A DNA stretch of 6,325 nucleotides, taken from NCBI GenBank assembly GCA_031258625.1, contig JAIRMO010000037.1:1-6325 (forward strand). Direction: 5' to 3'. Origin of the DNA: Spirochaetaceae bacterium (GTDB lineage Bacteria; Spirochaetota; Spirochaetia; Treponematales; Breznakiellaceae). The notes under the pieces were generated by a model. The model was not told where the DNA came from. It did no database searches and was given only the letters and a program-made list of their open reading frames with translations. The position numbers and the translations under genes are program-made. Below, piece by piece: positions 1-5,571 of this stretch (its first letter is position 1; every line of letters starts with the position of its first letter).

Positions 1-391
1 TGGACGGGGTGATGCCGAAGGCGGGCCATAGTGCGATGAAGGGCATTTGCTGACGGATGAGGGGAGCCAGGAGCTTCCCGCACTTATACCAGAAGAAGGC
101 CCAGATGAGGCGGAGGGAAGCGATGACCTGGTCGGTATAGATTTTTTTCCCCTTTCGGTTGGGGGGTCTTTTTTTCTGCGGTTTAAGTTTGACCGTTTTG
201 CTTTTGACGACGAGCAGGGCCTGCGGGGCCTGAGGCGTGTTGAGGATCCGCAGTGCGTACTTACGGTTTTTGTAACCGGTAATCTTGATGAATTCGTCCA
301 GGATGGCCGACTTCTCTTTCCGTCCGGCTTTGAGGTAGCGGGAACGGACCTGTCTGGCGACAGCTTGTTTTTCTTTCATAGTTAACCCCAT
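1..391 (-). CDS. Insertion-sequence transposase, integrase-type (5' part; runs off window start)
   Basis: Reading leftward from ATG at 391-389, 130 codons stay open to the window edge, so the 3' part, including the expected DDE catalytic core, is not visible. Residues 8-50 (KEKQAVARQ, then RYLKAGRKEKSAILDEF and TGYKNRKYALRIL) resemble the N-terminal helix-turn-helix region of the integrase-like transposases common in Treponema genomes. A Lys/Arg/Pro-rich linker follows (about 63-83), then KKIYTDQVIASLRLIWAFF (82-100), which in this family leads towards the catalytic domain. The start at 391 is chosen because GGAGGT (401-396, minus) sits 4 nt upstream; an in-frame ATG at 379 is too far from it. 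The product would bind the element's ends and move it. Family recognition is by eye, so the exact IS family is left open. Whether the full gene is intact cannot be judged here. Confidence 0.8.
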   Translation of the reverse strand, partial: MGLTMKEKQAVARQVRSRYLKAGRKEKSAILDEFIKITGYKNRKYALRILNTPQAPQALLVVKSKTVKLKPQKKRPPNRKGKKIYTDQVIASLRLIWAFFWYKCGKLLAPLIRQQMPFIALWPAFGITPS

Positions 392-475
392 GTTGACCTC
401 CGGTAACTGTTGGTACCGGATAGTCTGCCTTAATTTGGGTTACTTTTTTAATGAGGCAACGCGCCTATTGACACA
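392..475 (-). mobile_element. Probable outer end of the insertion sequence
   Basis: This is the non-coding stretch between the transposase start and the rplM promoter. On the minus strand the sequence from 475 inward begins TGTGTCAATAGG, which fits the common TG...CA rule for element ends, so 475 is the suggested boundary. The matching end lies outside the window, so neither terminal inverted repeat nor target duplication can be confirmed. The boundary is inferred and could be off by several bases. Confidence 0.4.
399..420 (-). promoter_or_regulatory. Hairpin overlapping the transposase ribosome-binding site
   Basis: A perfect 7-bp inverted repeat (TCCGGTA 399-405 and TACCGGA 414-420, 8-nt loop) lies directly before the transposase start. 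On the minus-strand transcript the second arm contains the GGA of the GGAGGT ribosome-binding site, so folding would partly hide it. Such hairpins are known in other insertion sequences to keep transposase translation low. The function here is inferred. Confidence 0.45.
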
Positions 476-497
476 TTCCCGCCTTTTATGGCATTAT
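468..497 (+). promoter_or_regulatory. Probable promoter of rplM-rpsI operon
   Basis: A perfect TTGACA (468-473) is followed after 18 bp by CATTAT (492-497, 4 of 6 matches to TATAAT). Transcription would begin about 30 bases before the rplM start, leaving a very short leader. The -35 box overlaps the presumed end of the neighbouring insertion sequence. An alternative -10 (TATATC, 505-510) is too far from this -35. Confidence 0.5.
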
Positions 498-535
498 TTT
501 TTTCTATATCGGTAATTATATTGAGAAGGTTGTTT

Positions 536-985
536 ATGAAGACAATGTTTATTAAACCCGCTCAGGTGGAGCGGAAGTGGTTTGTGATTGACGCCCAAGG
601 GAAGGTCTTGGGCAGGGTTGCCGCCAAGGCCGCTTCCATAGTCAGGGGGAAGGAAAAGCCTATTTACGCGCCCCATCAGGAAATCGGGGACTATGTGGTG
701 GTGATCAACGCGGATAAAATCGCGGTTACCGGCCATAAAGTCCAGCAGAAACTTTACTATCACCATTCCGGGTATGTGGGAGGGCTCAAGGCCGTCAATT
801 TTGAGAAACTCATCGTCCGCCACCCTTCGGCCCCCCTGGAATTGGCCATTAAGGGGATGCTGCCCAAGGGGCCCCTGGGACGGAAGCTGTTAAAAAATGT
901 TAAGGTGTATCCGGGCCCGAACCACCCCCATGCCGCCCAAAATCCTCAGTCTATTGAGTTATATCAAGAGGTGAAATGTGATTAA
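536..985 (+). CDS. rplM: 50S ribosomal protein L13
   Basis: 149 residues, close to the usual length (142 in E. coli). The N-terminal part (KWFVIDAQGKVLGRVAAKAA, from residue 14) and the C-terminal L13 signature region (AIKGMLPKGPLGRKLLKNVK, then VYPGPNHPHAAQNP) are both intact. L13 is an early-assembling protein of the large ribosomal subunit that binds 23S rRNA. The start at ATG 536 is chosen because AAGG (526-529) lies 6 nt upstream and the protein then begins MKTMFIKPAQ; the longer open frame from 488 adds a hydrophobic stretch absent from L13, and the inner ATG at 545 is poorly spaced. The gene ends inside the rpsI start region, an 8-bp overlap. In E. coli L13 represses its own operon through the mRNA leader; the leader seen here is only about 30 nt. 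Confidence 0.97.
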   Translation: MKTMFIKPAQVERKWFVIDAQGKVLGRVAAKAASIVRGKEKPIYAPHQEIGDYVVVINADKIAVTGHKVQQKLYYHHSGYVGGLKAVNFEKLIVRHPSAPLELAIKGMLPKGPLGRKLLKNVKVYPGPNHPHAAQNPQSIELYQEVKCD

Positions 986-1370
986 GAACCTTGGTATTGG
1001 TACCGGAAGAAGAAAGACCTCTGTCGCCCGGGTGTATGTTCGGGACGGAGCCGGTAAAATTATGGTGAACGGCCGGGAATTGGCCCAGTATTTCCCCCAG
1101 GGGGAACACGCCATGATGGTGCGTCAGCCCCTGATGGTTACCGCCAGTGAAAACAAATTCGACATACTGATCAACGTGTACGGCGGCGGATCCAACGGCC
1201 AGGCCGGCGCTTGCCGTCACGGACTGGCCCGGGCGCTTTGTCAGGTGGATCAGGGCAATTATACAAGCCTGCGGAGTAACGGCTTCTTGACCCGGGACTC
1301 CCGGATGGTGGAACGGAAAAAATACGGCCAGGCCGGCGCCCGCAGACGGTTCCAGTTCTCCAAGCGGTAA
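978..1370 (+). CDS. rpsI: 30S ribosomal protein S9
   Basis: 130 residues, the same length as E. coli S9. Visible hallmarks are GTGRRKTSVARVYVRDG near the N-terminus, the S9 signature GGGSNGQAGACRHGLARAL in the middle, and the basic tail ending RRRFQFSKR, whose end reaches the P-site tRNA in the ribosome. The start is GTG 978, with GAGG (968-971) 6 nt upstream, lying inside the last codons of rplM. The 8-bp overlap suggests that the two proteins are translated by coupled ribosomes, as suits a pair made in equal amounts. The stop TAA (1368-1370) is also the beginning of an AAAACA/TGTTTT inverted repeat. Confidence 0.97.
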   Translation: MIKNLGIGTGRRKTSVARVYVRDGAGKIMVNGRELAQYFPQGEHAMMVRQPLMVTASENKFDILINVYGGGSNGQAGACRHGLARALCQVDQGNYTSLRSNGFLTRDSRMVERKKYGQAGARRRFQFSKR

Positions 1371-1390
1371 AACAGGCCGGGGTTTGTTTT
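1368..1390 (+). repeat. Intergenic motif copy 1 (after rpsI), weak terminator-like
   Basis: TAAAACAGG-CCGG-GGTTTGTT begins at the rpsI stop codon. AAAACA (1369-1374) pairs perfectly with TGTTTT (1385-1390) around a 10-nt GC-rich loop. A second copy, differing only by two one-base insertions, lies at 3899-3921 downstream of the DUF1015 gene. The stem is mostly A-T, so as a terminator it would be weak. Confidence 0.45.
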
Positions 1391-1424
1391 ATCGGTAGGC
1401 CCTTGGTATATGGGGCGGCCATCC

Positions 1425-2054
1425 ATGACGGTGGTATCCTTGAAGGCGGGAACCGGATCCGAGGGAATCCCTTTGGTTTTCCGGATCGAATTGTCGGACG
1501 GTTCCTTATTTTCTTTTAAACTCCCCTATCTTCCCCCTGAAATTCAGGGGGAGGGATTTTTTTCTCCCGGCAGGGAGCTGTCCTCCGCCGAGGAGGATGC
1601 CTGTCGTTTTGCCGCCGCCTGTTACCGGGCGGAACGGGCCGCCCTGCGGCTGGTGGCCCGGGCGGAACAGACCTGCCGGGGCATGGCCCGCAAGCTGGAA
1701 AGCCGGGGGTTTGCCGCCCCCTGTATACAGGCGGTGGTTTCTTACCTTGAGGGCCTGGAAATTCTCAACGACGAACGGTACGCGGCCTTGTGGCTCCATG
1801 CCCGGCTGGTTCGTTCCGCCGAAGGCCCCCGGAAACTTTTGGCCGCCCTCCGCCGCCGGGGGATAAGCGCCGCCGCCGCCGGGAGGGCCTTACAATCGGT
1901 TTTGGATTTTCAAACCGAATCGGCCCTGCTCAAACGGCATCTGAAAAAAAAACATCCCCCTCATCCCCAAGAGGATACTTTCCTAAAAAAACAGCTAAAA
2001 TACGAGGGATTTTCCCCGGGGGTGATCGAAGCGTTCTGGGAAGAAGAAATATGA
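1425..2054 (+). CDS. recX: Regulatory protein RecX
   Basis: About 209 residues from ATG 1425 (214 from the in-frame ATG at 1410). The protein has the RecX layout: an N-terminal strand region (FRIELSDGSLFSF, 19-31), then three-helix repeats, with RAEQTCRGMARKLESRGF and YLEGLEILNDERYAALW as the clearest family matches, then GPRKLLAALRRRGIS and a C-terminal repeat (FLKKQLKYEGFSPGVIEAFW). RecX proteins bind RecA filaments and usually inhibit RecA in recombination and the SOS response. Neither start has a convincing ribosome-binding site; 1425 is preferred for the G-rich GGGGCGG 6 nt upstream, so initiation may be inefficient. A terminator-like hairpin lies in codons 36-46. The stop overlaps the acyP start (ATGA). 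Family assignment is good; the exact start is uncertain. Confidence 0.88.
   Translation: MTVVSLKAGTGSEGIPLVFRIELSDGSLFSFKLPYLPPEIQGEGFFSPGRELSSAEEDACRFAAACYRAERAALRLVARAEQTCRGMARKLESRGFAAPCIQAVVSYLEGLEILNDERYAALWLHARLVRSAEGPRKLLAALRRRGISAAAAGRALQSVLDFQTESALLKRHLKKKHPPHPQEDTFLKKQLKYEGFSPGVIEAFWEEEI
1530..1563 (+). terminator. Intragenic intrinsic-terminator-like hairpin in recX
   Basis: CCCCCTGAAATTCAGGGGG (1533-1551) is a perfect 9+1+9 palindrome. It extends outward by one A-T pair, one G-T wobble and one C-G pair (1530-1532 with 1552-1554) and is followed two bases later by seven Ts (1557-1563). This is the textbook shape of a Rho-independent terminator, yet it encodes recX residues 36-46 (LPPEIQGEGFF). 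It would act only when ribosomes are not covering this part of the mRNA. Confidence 0.65.
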
Positions 2055-2383
2055 GCCGGTTTCAAAATCCTCCGGGCCGGCGGGACCGTGACACCCGCCC
2101 ATCCCCGGATTCCTCCGCGTTTTTTGCCCTGATCCAAGGCCGGGTTCAGGGGGTGGGTTTCCGGTATTCCGCTTACCACGAGGCCCGGCGGCTTGGGCTT
2201 ACGGGCTGGGTGCGGAACACCCCTGACGGCGATGTGGAGGTCTTTGCCGAGGGCCCCCGGGGAAAGCTGGAAACCCTACTCAAATGGCTCCACCGGGGTC
2301 CGCCGGGCGCCCGGGTGGATTCGGTCCGTTACGATCTCCGTTCCCCCCTGGGCGCTTACCGGGATTTTTCCATCACCTATTAG
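2051..2383 (+). CDS. acyP: Acylphosphatase
   Basis: 110 residues, starting at ATG 2051, which overlaps the recX stop by 4 bp (ATGA), pointing to translational coupling. Residues 24-110 form a complete acylphosphatase domain: FFALIQGRVQGVGFRYSAYH holds the phosphate-binding loop with catalytic Arg38, and GWVRNTPDGDVEVFAEG holds catalytic Asn56; the domain ends in the typical YRDFSITY. The enzyme hydrolyses carboxyl-phosphate bonds of small acyl phosphates in the cytoplasm; its physiological substrate is unclear in bacteria generally. A polar, Arg/Pro-rich extension of about 23 residues precedes the domain, which in most relatives starts near the first strand. A longer open frame beginning at 1790 is rejected because its first part overlaps recX in another frame and has no family similarity. 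Confidence 0.93.
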   Translation: MSRFQNPPGRRDRDTRPSPDSSAFFALIQGRVQGVGFRYSAYHEARRLGLTGWVRNTPDGDVEVFAEGPRGKLETLLKWLHRGPPGARVDSVRYDLRSPLGAYRDFSITY

Positions 2384-2408
2384 GGGCGCTTTGAACTCCA
2401 CCGTCCTA

Positions 2409-2437
2409 TTCCCATAGCAGCCCGGGACCGGTATACT
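2409..2437 (+). promoter_or_regulatory. Probable promoter of the DUF1015 gene
   Basis: TTCCCA (2409-2414, 4 of 6 matches to TTGACA) and TATACT (2432-2437, 5 of 6 to TATAAT) are 17 bp apart in the 85-88 bp gap after acyP. The downstream gene could therefore be transcribed both from here and by readthrough from the ribosomal operon. No terminator is seen after acyP. Confidence 0.5.
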
Positions 2438-2471
2438 AGACAATATCCTGAGGGTAAGGAGGACCTTTTTG

Positions 2472-3842
2472 ATGGAGGATATACACCAAAGGCTCAATAG
2501 TTTGGGCGTTGGCATTCCCGAAATACTTTTTCCCAAGCCCGGGGTGGATCTGGAACGGTGGGCGGTAATCGCCTGCGATCAATTCACCCAAAACAGGACC
2601 TATTGGGAGGAGGCGGCGGCCCATGTGGGGGATGCCCCGTCTACGTTGTCTATGATTTTTCCCGAATTGTACCTTTCCGACGGCGGCAGGGAGGAACGGA
2701 TCCGCCGTATCCATACCGCCATGACCGATAACCTCTTGAAGGGCGTCCTGGCCCCCCCCCGGCGGGGTTGTGTGTATATCGAGCGGGCCACCCCCTTCCA
2801 CCCCTGCCGGCGGGGGATCGTCCTCGCGGTAGACCTGGAACAATACGACTGGACCCCCGCTTCCCGGCGGCTTATCAGAACCACCGAGGGGACCGTACCG
2901 GAACGGCTTCCCCCCCGGGTGGCGATCCGCCGGAAAGCGCCCCTGGAAATTCCCCATATCCTCCTCCTTATTGATGATGAGGAGGACGCCCTCCTGCCCG
3001 GCCTGGGTGAGCGGGCCCGGCGGAGCCCCCCCCTCTACCGGACCTCCCTGATGCTGGATTCCGGCAGTATCCGGGGCTGGTTTCTGGATAGGGAAGCGGA
3101 CTGGGATTTCCTTGCCCGGGGGCTTGAGGCCCTGGCCCGGCGGGCCGGAACCCGCTACGGCCGGGAAGACCCGGCTCCCTTCCTTTTTGCCGTGGGGGAC
3201 GGCAACCATTCCCTGGCCGCCGCCAAGGCCGTCTGGGAGGATTACAAACAGGAGCATTCGGGGGAGGCCGGCCTGGCGGACCATCCCGCCCGGTGGGCTT
3301 TGGTGGAGGTGGAAAACATCTACGATCCGGGGATAGGGTTCGAGCCCATTTACCGGATGATCTTTGGGGTATCCCCCGGGGAGATCCTCCGGGCTCTCTC
3401 CGCTCTGCCGGGTTTTTCAAGCCGGGCCGTAGAGGACCGGGGGGAACTTTCCCGGCTGGTAAGGGAAAGGGGGGCCGCCAAAAACCGCCTGGGCCTTATG
3501 GCCGGGACAGACCTCACCCTGATAGAATCGGAAGCCCCGGGGCTTGCCACGGACAGCCTCCAGCCCCTCCTGGACGCCCTGCTCCTCAGCAAAAAAGCCC
3601 CCGGACCGGACCGGGATAGGCCCGCCGTATCCATAGACTATATCCACGGGGAGGAGGAGCTTTTTTCTATTGCCGGCGCTTCCACCGCGGCGGCCCCGGC
3701 GGTGGGGATCCTCCTCCCGCCGATAGAAAAACAGGGCCTCTTTGAGACCGTGGCCCGTTCAGGGCCCCTTCCCCGAAAGAGTTTTTCCATGGGGGAAGCC
3801 GTAGAAAAGCGTTTTTACCTTGAATGTAGAAGAATCTTTTGA
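2472..3842 (+). CDS. DUF1015 family protein
   Basis: 456 residues, a usual length for this uncharacterised family. Recognisable family segments are the N-terminal WAVIACDQFTQNRTYWEE (30-47), FPELYL (63-68), the TEGTVPERLPPRVAIR block (138-153), the central VGDGNHSLAAAKAVWEDY (241-258), corresponding to the DGHHR-type motif of other members, ENIYDPGIGFEPIYR (281-295) and the C-terminal LPRKSFSMGEAVEKRFYLECRR (433-454). No signal peptide or membrane segment is visible, so it is probably cytoplasmic. The function is not established. A strong AAGGAGG (2456-2462) precedes the start. ATG 2472 is given here at 9 nt spacing, but the adjacent TTG at 2469 (6 nt) is also possible and would add one residue. 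The coding sequence holds three long C runs (9, 7 and 8 bases). Its stop begins a direct repeat and an inverted-repeat terminator follows. Confidence 0.93.
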   Translation: MEDIHQRLNSLGVGIPEILFPKPGVDLERWAVIACDQFTQNRTYWEEAAAHVGDAPSTLSMIFPELYLSDGGREERIRRIHTAMTDNLLKGVLAPPRRGCVYIERATPFHPCRRGIVLAVDLEQYDWTPASRRLIRTTEGTVPERLPPRVAIRRKAPLEIPHILLLIDDEEDALLPGLGERARRSPPLYRTSLMLDSGSIRGWFLDREADWDFLARGLEALARRAGTRYGREDPAPFLFAVGDGNHSLAAAKAVWEDYKQEHSGEAGLADHPARWALVEVENIYDPGIGFEPIYRMIFGVSPGEILRALSALPGFSSRAVEDRGELSRLVRERGAAKNRLGLMAGTDLTLIESEAPGLATDSLQPLLDALLLSKKAPGPDRDRPAVSIDYIHGEEELFSIAGASTAAAPAVGILLPPIEKQGLFETVARSGPLPRKSFSMGEAVEKRFYLECRRIF

Positions 3843-3872
3843 CAAACCATCCCGCCGGGCAGGACAAACCAT
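3841..3872. repeat. 10-bp direct repeat after the DUF1015 gene
   Basis: GACAAACCAT occurs at 3841-3850, overlapping the stop codon, and again at 3863-3872, 12 bp later. The ACAAACC part of each copy is the reverse complement of GGTTTGT at 3914-3920, so either copy could pair with the downstream terminator arm. Confidence 0.6.
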
Positions 3873-3878
3873 AGAATC

Positions 3879-3921
3879 GGCCGCCGCCTGTTTACCGCTA
3901 AAACAGGGCCGGCGGTTTGTT
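3879..3921 (+). terminator. Hairpin terminator between convergent genes
   Basis: CCTGTTT (3887-3893) pairs with AAACAGG (3901-3907) around a 7-nt loop. The stem continues after a 2-nt bulge with six GC pairs (3881-3886 with 3910-3915) and two G-T wobbles. The 3' side runs into TTTGTT. It lies between the ends of the DUF1015 gene and thrC, where a shared terminator is expected. The T tract is broken by a G, and the minus strand has no clear T tract, so efficiency is uncertain. Its right arm is the second copy of the motif found after rpsI. Confidence 0.6.
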
Positions 3922-3943
3922 GCGCTTCAGTTACAACAGGCTG

Positions 3944-5251
3944 CTAGACACAACTCGCAATAGCGCCCTGCAGCGCGTCAAGCTGGGGGGCAATGACGGC
4001 CGCCGGGTCTATTTTAAACTGGAGTTTCCTGAATTTTTCCGGAATTTCAAGCCTCCGGCCTATGACTTCCGCGACCAACTCAGCCTGTTTTGCCGGATGA
4101 CCTGTGGCGAGGATGACCACATGGCCGTAAAAATCGTCCCGGGATTTGATGTGCCTTTCCGCGGCGGCATACGCTACCGCGCCATGGGGATCGAGGATCA
4201 GCTTGTGCTGTTTCCAGGCCCGCCCCATGGCTTCCAGGGTCGCCTGGTCGTCTACCGTTTCAGGGTACACCATGTTCCGCATAACCGCCGGCGCTTCTTG
4301 ATAAAAAGCCGCGAGTCTTTCGTAGTTCGAGGGCTGGCTTACATCCAAAGCGGGGGAATTGGTGGCGATCAGCGGGTGAGGGCGGTAGTCCTTCCCCTTG
4401 ATATAGTCGCCAAAGGCATTATTGGCGTTCATGGCGGCGATAAATCCGCTTACGGGTATCCCAAATTTCCACGCGTAAAGCCCGGCGATCAAATTACCAA
4501 AATTACCGCAGGGTACGCTGAAGATCAGATCTTCCTCCAGGTACTGTTTGACCTTAATAAAGGCGTACAAATAGTAAAACGCCTGGGGTAACAAACGGCC
4601 CACGTTTATCGCGTTGGCGCTGGTTATACCGTACCGTTCCGCAAAGGGCCGGTCGTTAATGGCTTCCGTAACCAGACGCTGGCAGTCGTCAAAGGTCCCC
4701 CGGATCTGAATCGGGATAATATTTCCCCCGTTTTGGATAAAGGACGCGGGATCCAGGCCGCTGATCGGCCCTGAGGGGTAGAGGATCACCGAAATAATTC
4801 CCCGGCGTTTGTAAAAGGCCCGGGCTATACTGACCCCGGTATCCCCTTTGGCGGCGGATAAAATCATGGCAAAGCCGTTGTTTTTAATGAGTTCTTCCAT
4901 AACCGCCGCGAGAAAGGCAATTCCAAAATCCTTAAAAACCCCGGTAGGGCCGTTATAAAGGTTCAATATCGATAAGCGGTCATTCAGTTGGTGTAATTCC
5001 GGTTCAAAATTAAAGGCGCTTTCCGCCACCCGGGAAGCGGAAAAGGGGTTTAACTCACCCTGAAGCAGCCCCGGGGCCACCGTCGCGACCAGTTCCGGGT
5101 AACTGGTATTGATATCCATATATAAAAAGAACTGCCGCATATCCGTTGCCGATGCCGGAACATAGAGCCCTCCCCCCAGGGGCAGGCAGCGGAGTACCGC
5201 GTCTTTAAAAGAAACCAGAGAATCATTCGATTGGGTAGACCTGAATTGCAT
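3944..5251 (-). CDS. thrC: Threonine synthase
   Basis: 435 residues, matching the E. coli-type enzyme (428). It is a cytoplasmic PLP enzyme that converts O-phosphohomoserine to threonine and phosphate, the last step of threonine synthesis. GPTGVFKDFG (101-110) contains the PLP lysine, Lys107. KGDTG (135-139), ILYPSGPIS (156-164), NGGNI (174-178), SANAINVGRL (211-220), the phosphate-loop sequence SVPCGNFGNL (245-254) and DVSQPSNYERL (303-313) follow in family order. Several conserved positions differ: the usual SGDTG serine is lysine, HGPT is NGPT, and PSGNFG is PCGNFG. The start at ATG 5251 has AGGGGA 5 nt upstream. The gene stands alone: the next minus-strand gene upstream ends 381 bp away, and no homoserine-pathway neighbours are visible. 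A palindrome lies just in front of its ribosome-binding site. Confidence 0.93.
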   Translation of the reverse strand: MQFRSTQSNDSLVSFKDAVLRCLPLGGGLYVPASATDMRQFFLYMDINTSYPELVATVAPGLLQGELNPFSASRVAESAFNFEPELHQLNDRLSILNLYNGPTGVFKDFGIAFLAAVMEELIKNNGFAMILSAAKGDTGVSIARAFYKRRGIISVILYPSGPISGLDPASFIQNGGNIIPIQIRGTFDDCQRLVTEAINDRPFAERYGITSANAINVGRLLPQAFYYLYAFIKVKQYLEEDLIFSVPCGNFGNLIAGLYAWKFGIPVSGFIAAMNANNAFGDYIKGKDYRPHPLIATNSPALDVSQPSNYERLAAFYQEAPAVMRNMVYPETVDDQATLEAMGRAWKQHKLILDPHGAVAYAAAERHIKSRDDFYGHVVILATGHPAKQAELVAEVIGRRLEIPEKFRKLQFKIDPAAVIAPQLDALQGAIASCV

Positions 5252-5266
5252 GTACGTCCCCTATAG

Positions 5267-5281
5267 AAAACTTCTAGTTTT
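5267..5281. promoter_or_regulatory. Palindrome upstream of thrC (operator or leader hairpin candidate)
   Basis: AAAACTTCTAGTTTT is a perfect 6-bp inverted repeat with a 3-nt centre, placed 5 bp upstream of the thrC ribosome-binding site (5257-5262). A weak promoter (TTGCTG, 17 bp, TAAACT, minus strand, about 5312-5284) reads into it, so it would lie around or just after the transcription start. It could be an operator or merely an AT-rich leader hairpin. Confidence 0.35.
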
Positions 5282-5450
5282 AGTTTACTACCGGAAAAAG
5301 GAATCAGCAAGGGGAGAATTCCGGGACAAAGGTCTTGTCTTTACCGGTCCCCCCGTATTGCCCCGCCGCACTTTAGATATATGACAAATTTGTAGGAATT
5401 AACGCTGTTTTTATATTTAACTACGTTTTTGTCGGGTTAAGTCTTTAATC

Positions 5451-5494
5451 GGGGCCGCTATAATGCGGTTGCCCCGGCCAGGCCCCCGCTTTTT
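5451..5494. other. GC-rich fold with alternative pairings in the thrC upstream region
   Basis: GGGGCCGC (5451-5458) can pair with GCGG and CCCC (5465-5475, TTG bulge) around the loop TATAAT. Alternatively GGGGCC (5451-5456) pairs perfectly with GGCCCC (5481-5486), and GCGG (5465-5468) can pair with CCGC (5486-5489), followed by five Ts (5490-5494) on the plus strand. The T run would make it a plus-strand terminator, but no plus-strand gene ends nearby. Confidence 0.4.
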
Positions 5495-5571
5495 CCCGTG
5501 ATCCGGCAGGGATGAAGGGACGCCGTCTCTCCAAAATAGTTGCCCCCGGTTCTTTTTTAGGACATACTGAT

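Noticed and set aside
47..385. Plus-strand open frame of 112 codons at the left edge
   Set aside because: It is antisense to the transposase frame, which has clear family similarity and a good ribosome-binding site.
488..535. Upstream extension of rplM from ATG 488
   Set aside because: It overlaps the -10 region, adds a hydrophobic stretch absent from L13 proteins, and the ribosome-binding site fits ATG 536.
1790..2050. Extended start for the acylphosphatase frame
   Set aside because: This part lies in another frame over recX and has no family similarity; the ATGA overlap start at 2051 is better.
2436..3284. 282-codon minus-strand frame opposite the DUF1015 gene
   Set aside because: The composition (Gly/Pro-rich) is typical of antisense shadows in GC-rich genes, and the plus-strand frame has conserved motifs.
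3336..3347. GGGTTCGAGCCC, similar to a tRNA T-arm
   Set aside because: It encodes the conserved GFEP segment of the DUF1015 protein, and no acceptor, D or anticodon stem can be placed around it.
3682..3705. CCACCGC/GCGGTGG inverted repeat in the DUF1015 gene
   Set aside because: It lies within GC-rich Ala/Pro codons with no T tract; likely a by-product of base composition.
3917..4591. 224-codon plus-strand frame opposite thrC
   Set aside because: It starts inside the terminator and lies wholly antisense to the conserved threonine synthase; it has no recognisable domain.
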